Of a stretch of 64,000 bases of DNA, positions 54,460-63,035 are shown in pieces; positions within the stretch are counted from its first letter, which is position 1; each line of letters opens with the position of its first letter. The translations under genes and the position numbers were made by a program. The stretch comes from Burkholderia pyrrocinia (GTDB taxonomy: Bacteria; Pseudomonadota; Gammaproteobacteria; Burkholderiales; Burkholderiaceae). Below the pieces are notes generated by a model. It was not told the DNA's origin, made no database searches, and worked only from the letters and a program-made list of their open reading frames with translations. The stretch lies in the NCBI RefSeq assembly GCF_018417535.1, contig NZ_CP070979.1, positions 186,001 to 250,000 on the forward strand. Direction: 5' to 3'.

Positions 54460-55053
54460 ATGACCCTTGTCGACACCTATCTCGCGGGCCTGCGCGCCGC
54501 GCTGCCCGACGCCGACAACGTGGCGCTCGCCGCCGCCACGGGCGCGACGCCCGCACAGCTCGACGCGCTGTGCGCGGCCTATCCGCAGTGCCCGGCCAGC
54601 CTGCTCGAACTGCTCGGCAAGCTCGACGGCACCTATTGGCGCGACTACGGCGGCACGACGATCAACGTGCTCGTGCTGGGGTCGGATGTCTACGAATATC
54701 CGTACTACCTGCTGTCGGCCGCGCAAATACTCGAGGAAGGCGAGAAGTACCGCGACAGCATCGCGGACATCTACGGCGACGACGCGAACGACGACGGCGA
54801 ACTCGTCGATCCGCGCATCGACATCGCGCTGCCGATGAACCGGCGCCTGTGTTTCTCGCATTGCATGAACAACGGCGGCACGTCGCAGCTCTACATCGAC
54901 TTCGATCCGGCGCCCGACGGCAAGGCCGGGCAGGTCGTGCGCTTCCTGCACGATCCCGACAGCTACGCGGTGATCGCCGACGACTTCGACGGCTACCTGC
55001 GCAAGCTGATCGACGGCGGTTACGCGTTTGTCATCGATTTCGACGAAGAATAG
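54460..55053 (+). CDS. SMI1/KNR4 (SUKH) family protein
   Basis: The 197-residue acidic cytosolic protein has the SUKH fold pattern: ALCAAYPQCPASLLELLGKLDGTYW near the N-terminus, VYEYPYYLLSAAQILEEGEKY in the centre, and QVVRFLHDPDSYAVIADDFDGYLRKLIDGGY at the end. SUKH proteins often serve as immunity proteins for polymorphic toxins, but no toxin gene is adjacent. It may be an orphan immunity protein or have a housekeeping role. Confidence 0.82.
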   Translation: MTLVDTYLAGLRAALPDADNVALAAATGATPAQLDALCAAYPQCPASLLELLGKLDGTYWRDYGGTTINVLVLGSDVYEYPYYLLSAAQILEEGEKYRDSIADIYGDDANDDGELVDPRIDIALPMNRRLCFSHCMNNGGTSQLYIDFDPAPDGKAGQVVRFLHDPDSYAVIADDFDGYLRKLIDGGYAFVIDFDEE

Positions 55054-55134
55054 CGAAGGGCGTTGCCTGTTATCGACGACGCGGCGTGACCGGCTCAATG
55101 GCGGCCGCCGGTTGCCGCTTCAGGAGGGATTGAA

Positions 55135-55521
55135 ATGCGAATCTACGTGACGAGTATTTTTGTCGACGACCAGGACAAGGCGTTGACGTTCTATACCGAC
55201 AAGCTCGGGTTCCAGCTGAAGAACAACATTCCGGTGGGCGAGTTTCGCTGGCTGACCGTGGTGTCGAAGGACCAGCCGGACGGCACGGAGCTGCTGCTCG
55301 AACCGAGCAGCCATCGTGCGGTGGGGCCGTACAAGCAGGCGCTGTACGAGGACGGCATCCCGGCGGCATCGTTCCAGGTCGACGATCTCGACGGCGAGTT
55401 CGCACGACTCACGGCGCAGGGCGTGCGGTTCACGCTGGAGCCGATGGACGCGGGGCCCGTTCGCGTCGCGGTCGTCGACGATACGTGCGGGAACCTGATT
55501 CAGCTGATGCAGATGAAGTAA
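55135..55521 (+). CDS. VOC (glyoxalase/bleomycin resistance-like) family protein
   Basis: The 128-residue protein has the single-module VOC fold of two beta-alpha-beta-beta-beta units: VTSIFVDDQDKALTFYTDKLGF at the start, LLLEPSSHRAVGPYKQALYEDGIPAASFQVDDLDGEF in the middle, and VAVVDDTCGNLIQLMQ at the end. The Glu at the end of the first strand (ELLLEP) and the C-terminal metal-site region are present. Substrate unknown. GGAGG is six bases before the ATG. Confidence 0.88.
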   Translation: MRIYVTSIFVDDQDKALTFYTDKLGFQLKNNIPVGEFRWLTVVSKDQPDGTELLLEPSSHRAVGPYKQALYEDGIPAASFQVDDLDGEFARLTAQGVRFTLEPMDAGPVRVAVVDDTCGNLIQLMQMK

Positions 55522-55538
55522 CGCGTCGGGCGGGTCGT

Positions 55539-55979
55539 TCAGCGTGCCGCAACCGGCGGTGCATCGTGCATCCAGCTGCGCTCCTGCATGCGGCTCTGGA
55601 TGCGCCACCCGCATTCGGTCCGCACCAGCAGGTCGAGATACCACAGCCCGACGAAGCACACGCGATCGTCGCCGGTTTCATCGGCCGAGACCATCATCAC
55701 CTGGCCGGCCGTTCGCGCGGTCGCGGCGTCGCCGTCGACGATCAGCAGCGACGTCGAGATCGTGTGCTGCGTGCCGCGCATCGCCGATGTCGCGTGCTTC
55801 AGATAGGCCGCGATTTCCGCGCGGCTGCCGACCGGGCCGCCGAACGCCGCGTAATCGAGCATCGCGTTGCTCGCGAAGAGCCGCTCGAATTCGCGCCAGT
55901 CCTGGCGGTCGACGGCGTGGCAGTAGCGCGTCAGCAGGTCCTGGATTTCCAGCCGGTCGATCGTTTCCTGCGGCGTCAT
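55539..55979 (-). CDS. SnoaL/NTF2-like family protein
   Basis: The 146-residue protein has the small alpha+beta-barrel pattern of SnoaL-like hydratase/dioxygenase-beta proteins: ETIDRLEIQDLLTRYCHAVDRQDWREFERLFASNAMLDY at the N-terminus and TISTSLLIVDGDAATARTAGQVMM, then GLWYLDLLVRTECGWRIQSR. The YCHAVDRQDW motif is a family mark. The function is unknown; it may act on a small aromatic or polyketide-like compound. It stands alone between two VOC genes. Confidence 0.83.
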   Translation of the reverse strand: MTPQETIDRLEIQDLLTRYCHAVDRQDWREFERLFASNAMLDYAAFGGPVGSRAEIAAYLKHATSAMRGTQHTISTSLLIVDGDAATARTAGQVMMVSADETGDDRVCFVGLWYLDLLVRTECGWRIQSRMQERSWMHDAPPVAAR

Positions 55980-56162
55980 GGTGTCGTGAGCTGTGTGGAT
56001 GACGGGGAAACGATAGCGGGCGAGCGCGGGCGCGGCATCGGCGGAGTGGACTAAGGCGGTAAGAGATTCACGACTGGTCGATCGATCGCCGGTAAGGAGG
56101 GGCGGTCGGTTTGAGTGGGCCACGCTTGTGTAGACTCGTGCCCGTTCAACGGAGCAAACACC

Positions 56163-56576
56163 ATGCAACTTCTCGATCACGTGTCCATCGGCGTTCCTGA
56201 TATCGAGCAGGCACGCCCCTTCTACGATGCCGTCATGGCCGCGCTCGGTGCATGCAAGGTCTATGACCGGCCCACCGCACTCGGCTATGGCGAACGTTGC
56301 AATGCCAACGACATCGCATCGACCTGTTTGGCGGTTTATCTGGATCCCGCCGAAGTCGGGACGAGCAAGCGACACTGGTGCTTCAAGGCCGCTTCCCGCG
56401 AGCACGTGCACGCATTTTTCGAGGCCGGCCTGTCTGCGGGCGGCCAGTCCGACGGCGACCCGGGATTGAGGCCGCACTACCATGACTACTACTACGCGGC
56501 CTTTCTCGTCGACCCCGCTGGAAACCGGATCGAGGCCGTGTGTCACGCCGCTCCGTCGGAGCGCGAGCGGTCATGA
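56163..56576 (+). CDS. VOC family protein
   Basis: The 137-residue protein has the VOC start LLDHVSIGVPDIEQARPFYDAVM, with the first metal-ligand histidine in DHVSIG, and the end AAFLVDPAGNRIEAVCH with the glutamate ligand. The middle segment SKRHWCFKAASREHVHAFFEAGL carries a further histidine. The full HXXXE-like set suggests a metal-binding glyoxalase-type enzyme. Substrate unknown. Confidence 0.87.
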   Translation: MQLLDHVSIGVPDIEQARPFYDAVMAALGACKVYDRPTALGYGERCNANDIASTCLAVYLDPAEVGTSKRHWCFKAASREHVHAFFEAGLSAGGQSDGDPGLRPHYHDYYYAAFLVDPAGNRIEAVCHAAPSERERS

Positions 56577-56691
56577 CGGCACCGATCGGTGACTGACCGC
56601 TTGCGGGATGGCCTTGTGCCGTGCGGCGCCTGACAAGCCGCTCTGCATTTGCCGTGCATCGTCACCGGGCTGCGTTTGCCGCCTGCGCCGC

Positions 56692-57787
<1,096 letters not shown>

Positions 57788-57921
57788 CACGTTTGGGACA
57801 TGCAAAAGGAAACGGGCCGCCTGGGTCAGGCGCGCCACCAGCAATGCAGGTTCGGCGAGGCAGGTCGGGTTTCCATTGCGTGAGTATAGCGTATGGCGCG
57901 GCGTCGGGCTGGCCGCGCGCG

Positions 57922-58077
57922 TCAGCGCACCACCGACTCCATCGCGAGGTAGGCGGTTTCGGCGGACGGCCACAGCAGGTACAGCAGGCCGGCCATCAGC
58001 AGCAGCGCGCCCGCGCGCACCAGCGGCGTGCGGTCTTTGTCGCGCGAGGGCGGGATGGGCTGATTGGGTTTTTTCAT
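57922..58077 (-). CDS. Small single-helix membrane protein
   Basis: The 51-residue protein begins MKKPNQPIPPSRDKDRTPLV and has one hydrophobic helix (RAGALLLMAGLLYLLWP) and a short C-terminal tail. The basic N-terminus would stay in the cytoplasm. No family is recognised. It lies upstream of the trpS leader on the same strand, but 134 bases away from the leader hairpins. Confidence 0.5.
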   Translation of the reverse strand: MKKPNQPIPPSRDKDRTPLVRAGALLLMAGLLYLLWPSAETAYLAMESVVR

Positions 58078-58286
58078 GCTTGCAGGCGCGCGATGCGCCA
58101 CTCCAACGGTTACTGCAACGGGTCGAGCGGGGCGACGCCGGGGTGTTGCGGGGTTCAACGGGGGCTGGGGCGCGGTTGGCGCACCGTGTCGCCTGGGCGC
58201 GACGGCAGGGTTGGCCGGTCGCGGGACATAAAAAGGGGACGGTTGAACGTCCTGTGGCTGCCGTCTATACCGAGGCGACGGGCATC

Positions 58287-58478
58287 CTACCAGTTCGGCA
58301 GTCCGGACACCGTCAAGAATTGTCGGGATGGGCGGCCGTGGGCGCGCTGCCCATCCGCTCGCGCGAGCGACATGCGCATCCCTTCCTCGGGCCGCAGATG
58401 GTCGAAGAACCGCTTGACCGGGCGATCGGTCGACGTATCGATGAACGCTTCCACACGCAGCGTGAACGTCGGTGACAT
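58287..58478 (-). CDS. Possible small cytosolic protein
   Basis: A 63-codon frame on the minus strand (MSPTFTLRVEAFIDTSTDRP at the start) keeps the high third-position GC of genuine Burkholderia genes and contains a compact Arg/Asp-rich core (RFFDHLRPEEGMRMSLARAD). No ribosome site is clear and no family is recognised. Larger open frames that overlap it on both strands are less gene-like. I list it as tentative. Confidence 0.35.
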   Translation of the reverse strand: MSPTFTLRVEAFIDTSTDRPVKRFFDHLRPEEGMRMSLARADGQRAHGRPSRQFLTVSGLPNW

Positions 58479-58609
58479 CGGATACCCGACACACGCAGCC
58501 GGCGCGCGGCGACGACCGACTTCACAGACCCGTCGCACGGTTCGTCCCTGCAGCGGTCCTGCCGAAATTTCCGGCAAGGCCGTCGCGCATCCATTTCTCG
58601 GAGAACACC

Positions 58610-58714
58610 ATGCGATATCCATTGCAGCACGCCGACCAAGGCGCCTCGGCGCTGCGTCCATCCGCACCCGAACCGCACATACCGGCGCCGCGGGCAGACA
58701 TCGAGGAGGTGTGA
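58610..58714 (+). CDS. Possible 34-residue small ORF at the head of the reb locus
   Basis: This frame begins ATG at 58610 with GGAGAAC six or seven bases before it and ends with TGA at 58712-58714, four bases before the next ATG at 58718. The predicted peptide is proline- and alanine-rich with an acidic end (ADIEEV) and no hydrophobic helix. Tight spacing suggests translation coupling to the larger gene. No homology is recognised. Confidence 0.4.
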   Translation: MRYPLQHADQGASALRPSAPEPHIPAPRADIEEV

Positions 58715-58717
58715 GCC

Positions 58718-59368
58718 ATGAGCAACGAAGCACTCGACCCGCTGCTGCGGCAGTTCGCAGAGAAGCGATTGGGACGGCCCCTCGAGCCGGGCGAAGAACA
58801 GGCGCTGCTGGAGCGGCTGCCGGGCAGGCACGGGAACCCGCCGGCGCCGGGCGCCGGCACGGCCACGCAGGCGAGCGCCGCGAACCCGCCATTGCCGCGG
58901 TTGAAAACCCGGCAGGAGGCGCGCGAGCAGGTCAAGCATTTTTTGCAGCTCAACCAGCAGAAGGCGTACGAGAAGATGCGCGGCATCCTGCAGACGATCG
59001 ACACGCAGAACGAGACGACCCTCGGCATGTTGGCGTCGGAACAGCAGAAAGTGTCCGGCGTGCTCGACGCGCACGAGCCGCCGGGCGACGCGCAGGCATC
59101 CGGCGTGGCCGACATCCAGGACAGCACCCGCCAGGCGCTGGCGCTGATCGGCGAACAGCTGACGGGCCTCATCCGGCAGGAAATCGAAGCATGCTTCCGG
59201 CAATACGTCGATTCGCTCGCCGATCGGCTCGCCGTACGGCTCGACGCGATGGACGACCGGCTGCAAAGCGTCGGCGCCGGTCCGACCGAACGGTCCGAAC
59301 CGACCGCGCCGGGTGCTGCCGCCACCGCCGCCGTTCACGATACCGCCGGCCCAGCGTCCATGGAGTAG
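58718..59368 (+). CDS. Reb-locus helical protein, unrecognised family
   Basis: The 216-residue soluble protein has AGGAGG eight bases before its ATG. Residues 1-35 look like a short helical repeat (LLRQFAEKRLGRPLEPGEEQALLERL), 36-60 are a Gly/Pro/Ala linker, and 60-180 are amphipathic helices with coiled-coil-like heptads (REQVKHFLQLNQQKAYEKMRGILQTIDTQN, and RQEIEACFRQYVDSLADRL). The end is a disordered Ala/Thr/Pro tail. I know no name for it. It sits 94 bases before the first RebB gene and may help assemble or regulate the R body. Confidence 0.6.
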   Translation: MSNEALDPLLRQFAEKRLGRPLEPGEEQALLERLPGRHGNPPAPGAGTATQASAANPPLPRLKTRQEAREQVKHFLQLNQQKAYEKMRGILQTIDTQNETTLGMLASEQQKVSGVLDAHEPPGDAQASGVADIQDSTRQALALIGEQLTGLIRQEIEACFRQYVDSLADRLAVRLDAMDDRLQSVGAGPTERSEPTAPGAAATAAVHDTAGPASME

Positions 59369-59462
59369 CACGCGGGGCATGCGGCTGAAGTCAAGCAGCT
59401 GAACGCGAAACCGGCGAGCCCCGATGTGCGATCTCTCAACTACGTGAATCAAGGAGCAAAAA

Positions 59463-59795
59463 ATGGGTGATAAGTGCCAAGTGTGCCAGGTCAATCCTGC
59501 GATTACCGATGCCGTCACGCAGGTCAACGTCAAGGTGGTCGCCGAGGCGCCGGCAATGGCGATGGGCTCGCTGTACCAGGCCCAGAGCCATTCGCTCAGC
59601 ATCCTGTTCGAGAACGCGGTGCAGCAGCAGTCGCAGGCCGCGATCCAGTCGCAGACGTCGACGAACGTGGGGACGATGCAGCTCTACACGATCGGGCCGG
59701 AAAGCGCGGGTGCGGCCGCCACGGAAATCGGCTCGAACGGGATCATCTCCCTGCTGGCCGACGTGATCGCGATCGGCAAGGCGGTGACCCACTAA
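59463..59795 (+). CDS. RebB family R-body protein, copy 1
   Basis: The 110-residue protein has the RebB signature ITDAVTQVNVKVVAEAPAMA with GSLYQAQSHSLSILFENAVQQQ, followed by a conserved TSTNVGTMQLYT strand and a hydrophobic helical end. RebB proteins polymerise into R bodies, coiled ribbons that unroll on pH change in Caedibacter. An N-terminal CxxC motif (KCQVCQVN) precedes the domain and could cross-link subunits. AAGGAG lies six bases before the ATG. It is closely similar to copy 2. Confidence 0.92.
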   Translation: MGDKCQVCQVNPAITDAVTQVNVKVVAEAPAMAMGSLYQAQSHSLSILFENAVQQQSQAAIQSQTSTNVGTMQLYTIGPESAGAAATEIGSNGIISLLADVIAIGKAVTH

Positions 59796-59980
59796 GGGGT
59801 CAACGCCGTGGTCGAGCGGCGGCGCAAGCGGCACGAGCCGCCCATGCCGCCGCCGTGCCGCGAATCCGCAGCACGGCCGCCGGCGCCTGAACAGCGGTGC
59901 CGCGCGGTGTTCCGGAGCAACCGACAGAACGGGCAGAGCCGATTCGATGCGGCGCCCGTTCGCAAACCAGGAGAAATACG

Positions 59981-60367
59981 ATGGCAAATGACGCAAACGC
60001 GAACGCCGACGACCTGAGGATCCCGAACGACCCGAAGGACCCCTGCAACTGCAAGACGTGCGCGGTCAATGCCGCGATCACCGACGCGGTCACGCAGACC
60101 AACGTCAAGGTGGTGGGCGAAGCGCCCGCAATGGCGACGGGATCGCTGTACCAGGCCCAGAGCCATTCGCTCAGCGTGCTGTTCGAGAACGCCGTGCAGC
60201 AGCAGTCGCAGGCCGCGGTCCAGCTGCCGACCTCGACGAACGTGGGCACGATGCAGCTCTACACGCTCGGGCCGGCGAGCGCCGGCGCCGCCGCGACGGA
60301 AATCGGCTCGAACGGTGTGCTTTCCGTGCTGGCTGACGTGCTCGCGCTCGGCAAGGCGCTCGTCTGA
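59981..60367 (+). CDS. RebB family R-body protein, copy 2
   Basis: The 128-residue protein is a longer form of copy 1, with an added polar N-terminus (MANDANANADDLRIPNDPKD) leading to a CxCxxC motif (CNCKTC) directly before the RebB domain AAITDAVTQTNVKVVGEAPAM. From there to the end, about four fifths of positions equal copy 1, so the two are recent duplicates. GCAAACCAGGAG at 59962-59973 provides the ribosome site. It lies 186 bases after copy 1, with the gap lacking recognisable genes. Confidence 0.92.
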   Translation: MANDANANADDLRIPNDPKDPCNCKTCAVNAAITDAVTQTNVKVVGEAPAMATGSLYQAQSHSLSVLFENAVQQQSQAAVQLPTSTNVGTMQLYTLGPASAGAAATEIGSNGVLSVLADVLALGKALV

Positions 60368-60556
60368 CGCGTAACCCGGCGTCGACGCCGGGCGGTGGCC
60401 TCGATCCAGGTGGCTTCCGCCCGGCGCCCGACGTCGTGTCGACGCCCGCGACGGCGAGCGAGCGCGCCGCATCGACGGCGCCGCGTGTCGCCGACCGATC
60501 CACTCATGCTTTCGCCGTGACTGCGCCGCAGCGGCGAGCAAACCAGGAGTAACGAC

Positions 60557-60880
60557 ATGACGGAACAGGTTTCCGCCGCGATTACCGATGCAGTCACGCA
60601 AGCCAACGTCAAGGTGGTGGGCGAAGCGCCCGCCGTGGCCTTGGGCACGCTCATGCAGTCGAACAGCCATGCGTCCGCGATCCTGCTTCACAACGCGGTG
60701 CAAATGCAGGCGAACCAGGCGGCGTCCAACCTCGCCGCCACGACCGTCGGCATCATGCAGCTCTATGCCGGCTCGCCGGTGGCGGCGGCCGCCGCGGCGC
60801 GGTCGGCAAACGACAACTTTGCGTCGCAACTGGCCGCCATCGCGCAGTTGATGAACGCCATCAGCCACTGGCGCGGCTGA
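60557..60880 (+). CDS. RebB family R-body protein, copy 3
   Basis: The 107-residue protein starts MTEQVSAAITDAVTQANVKV and continues VVGEAPAVALGTLMQ, the RebB core, then LLHNAVQMQANQAASNLAATTVGIMQLYAG, closer to canonical single-copy RebB proteins than copies 1 and 2. It has no N-terminal cysteine motif. Its ribosome site repeats the same 12 bases, GCAAACCAGGAG, at 60538-60549, so the 5' element was duplicated with the gene. It converges on the Crp-like gene 79 bases away. Confidence 0.92.
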   Translation: MTEQVSAAITDAVTQANVKVVGEAPAVALGTLMQSNSHASAILLHNAVQMQANQAASNLAATTVGIMQLYAGSPVAAAAAARSANDNFASQLAAIAQLMNAISHWRG

Positions 60881-60959
60881 CCTTCACCGCGCGCCGCGCA
60901 ACCCGGCGCGCGCAACCTTCCCACGCCGCGGCGGCACGGCGCACGTGCTTGCCGGGGCG

Positions 60960-61634
60960 TCAATTGGCGTCGGCGATGTACCGGAGCTGCTCCGGTTTTT
61001 CGATCGTCACGGCGTGCTCGTGAAGCCGGATCAGGCCGTCGCGCTGCATCCTCTGCAGGCTGCTGTTCAGTCGCGGCCGGCTGACGTTGAGCATCGCGGC
61101 GAGGATGCTCTGGTTCTCCGGCAACTGCACCTCGAGATCGTTCCCTTGCATGCGGTTCAGCAGATGGCGCGCGAGCCTTGCCTCGAGCCGGTACAGGCAC
61201 GCCGACTCGACGAAGTCACTCAGCTGGTGGATGTGACGGCACAGCTGCTCGTGGACGCGCTCCATGAAATCCGCGTTGGCCAGCAGCGGCGCGAAATACT
61301 GGCGATGCAGCAGCGAAATGCGGCAGTCGGGGCTCAACTGGGCGGTGAAGCTGCGCCGGTGCGCGCGAATCAGCGTGCTTTCGTCGATGAGTTCGCCCGG
61401 CATCGAGTGGCCGAGAATGATTTCGCGTCCGCCGGGTTCGTGCAGCGTCATGTAGACGCGGCCGCGGTGCACGAAGGCGACGAAATCTCCCGGATCGCCC
61501 TTGAAGAACAACAGGCGATTGCCGTGTTCGGGCCAGGGCGTGACATGCCGCTCGATATGAGCCAGCAGGCTTTCCGGGAGATCGGTGAGTATCGGTATGT
61601 TGCGCAGCGTTTGAACGTTAGCAAGGGCAGGCAT
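60960..61634 (-). CDS. Crp/Fnr family transcriptional regulator
   Basis: The 224-residue regulator has an N-terminal cyclic-nucleotide-binding fold (FFKGDPGDFVAFVHRGRVYM, then PGELIDESTLIRAHRRSFTAQ near residue 75) and a C-terminal helix-turn-helix (ENQSILAAMLNVSRPRLNSSLQRMQRDGLIRL, near 175). No N-terminal cysteines for an FNR iron-sulphur cluster are seen, so it is Crp- rather than Fnr-like. It is divergent from a sigma factor and embedded between RebB genes, so it likely controls R-body expression. Confidence 0.88.
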   Translation of the reverse strand: MPALANVQTLRNIPILTDLPESLLAHIERHVTPWPEHGNRLLFFKGDPGDFVAFVHRGRVYMTLHEPGGREIILGHSMPGELIDESTLIRAHRRSFTAQLSPDCRISLLHRQYFAPLLANADFMERVHEQLCRHIHQLSDFVESACLYRLEARLARHLLNRMQGNDLEVQLPENQSILAAMLNVSRPRLNSSLQRMQRDGLIRLHEHAVTIEKPEQLRYIADAN

Positions 61635-62041
61635 GTTTTCCGTGCGAGGTTGTTTGACGATGCGACCACCTAGCGAAAAACGCTGCCTTTGGCACTGCGT
61701 GAAAAATGAACAATGAAGATAGCCAGATAATCGGCAAGCAGTCCGGATATGGCGGCACTTCGGCGGCAAGGACGCTTGGTCGATCGACGCGGATAGCAGC
61801 GTGCCGGCGCGCGAACGCATCGCGGCGGCAGTCGTTCTTTTCCATCGCAATGCCGTTATTCACGCCCGGCGGCGCGCCTGAAACGACGAATAGGGCTATT
61901 CCGGGGGATTAAAATTTCCGTTCATAATAATCAAGAAAATTTACCGAAACCGATTATCTTGATAACGGTGTTACGCGGGTAACAGCGCCGTTCGCGGCAT
62001 CGAATCGATTCTGTGTTTTCCATAAAAAAGGAAGGCACGGG
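61635..62041. promoter_or_regulatory. A/T-rich divergent control region in the reb locus
   Basis: This 407-base gap between the Crp-like gene (minus) and the sigma factor (plus) is markedly A/T-rich near 61905-61965. It carries ATCAAGA (61930-61936) facing TCTTGAT (61957-61963), and a perfect 5-4-5 palindrome GTTAC-GCGG-GTAAC at 61970-61983. These are candidate sites for the Crp-like regulator. A 68-codon frame across it (61706-61912) has atypical composition and is probably not coding. Confidence 0.5.
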
Positions 62042-62599
62042 ATGACAACCTCGAACCAGCACGCTGCCCCGACGCCTGAGTCACCGGCGCAGCAGCTCGA
62101 TCGCACGTGGCGGGAAATGCAGGGGAAGTTACGGCGCCGCGCGCGCCTGTTGTGCAAGGGCGATCTTTACCGTGCCGACGAACTGCTCTCCGATACCGCA
62201 CTCAAGGTCCACATTTACCTGCAGCGCTCGCCCGAGCGCGTGCAGAACCTGGCCGGCTTTCTCTTTCTGGCGCTGAACCACGCGTTCCTCGATGGCGCGC
62301 GCCGCCGTCTCCGCGAAAGCGGCAAGCTCGAATTCGACCCGGACTGGGACGACGATCACACCGTCGAGCTGGCTGGCCACGCGCCGTCGGTGGAGCAGCA
62401 ACTGCTGCTCCGGCAGTTGCTGCTGCGTCTCGAGCAGGCGCTGTCCACGCTCCCGCCGCAGCAGCAGATGCTGTTCACGCTGAAGTTCGAGGAGGACCGG
62501 CCCTATCTGCACATCGCGGCGACGCTCGGGATCAACGAGCCGCTTGCCAGAAAGCGCGTCGAGCTGCTGCGCAAGAAGTTGCGCGAGGAACTCGCCTGA
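62042..62599 (+). CDS. ECF-like RNA polymerase sigma factor
   Basis: The 185-residue protein has a region 2 (YRADELLSDTALKVHIYLQR then VQNLAGFLFLALNHAFLDGARRR) and a region 4 helix-turn-helix (LSTLPPQQQMLFTLKFEEDRPYLHIAATLGINEPLARKRVELLRKKL). It is short, as expected for ECF-type sigma factors, and no anti-sigma gene is adjacent. Its placement just before RebB copy 4 and its divergence from the Crp-like gene suggest it drives reb promoters. It begins at 62042 after AAGGAAGG. Confidence 0.85.
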   Translation: MTTSNQHAAPTPESPAQQLDRTWREMQGKLRRRARLLCKGDLYRADELLSDTALKVHIYLQRSPERVQNLAGFLFLALNHAFLDGARRRLRESGKLEFDPDWDDDHTVELAGHAPSVEQQLLLRQLLLRLEQALSTLPPQQQMLFTLKFEEDRPYLHIAATLGINEPLARKRVELLRKKLREELA

Positions 62600-62712
62600 G
62601 CGCGTTCACGAACGCGGGCACGCAGCGTTCCTAACGGCATGCGCGGCGTCGATGGCCTGCCGGCCCGCCGTTCCTTCAATCGCATGCCGGAGCCGAGATC
62701 CGAGGAGGCCTC

Positions 62713-63006
62713 GTGGCAGACAAAGTCAATGAGCAGGTTACCGACGCGCTGACGCAGACCAATGTCAACGTCGTCGCGGGATCCCCGGCCCAGGCGCTGG
62801 GCACGCTTTACCAGATGTTCAGCCAGGCCGTCGGCATCTCGGCGCAGAACATGACGCAGCAGCAGGCGGCGCTGAACCAGATTTCGAACGCCGTCGTGTC
62901 GAAGGCGGTGGCCATGATCCTGTCCGTCGAAGCGTCGCCGAAGGGGGCATCGGGCGGCGCGGCGCATGCCCCGACGGCCGGGCCGCAGACGGGTTCCACG
63001 CATTAG
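62713..63006 (+). CDS. RebB family R-body protein, copy 4
   Basis: The 97-residue protein starts with GTG at 62713 after GAGGAGG. It carries the RebB domain (VNEQVTDALTQTNVNVVAGS then PAQALGTLYQMFSQAVGISAQNM), more diverged than copies 1-3, then a Gly/Ala tail. No cysteines are present. It follows the sigma factor by 113 bases and precedes a helical accessory gene by 29 bases. It may serve as a minor component or chaperone of the ribbon. Confidence 0.88.
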   Translation: MADKVNEQVTDALTQTNVNVVAGSPAQALGTLYQMFSQAVGISAQNMTQQQAALNQISNAVVSKAVAMILSVEASPKGASGGAAHAPTAGPQTGSTH

Positions 63007-63035
63007 GACGAGCTGACTCTCGGGATACCTGAACC

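Noticed and set aside
61706..61912. 68-codon frame between crp-like and sigma genes
   Set aside because: Composition is unlike the host genes, no ribosome site is seen and it covers the probable control region.
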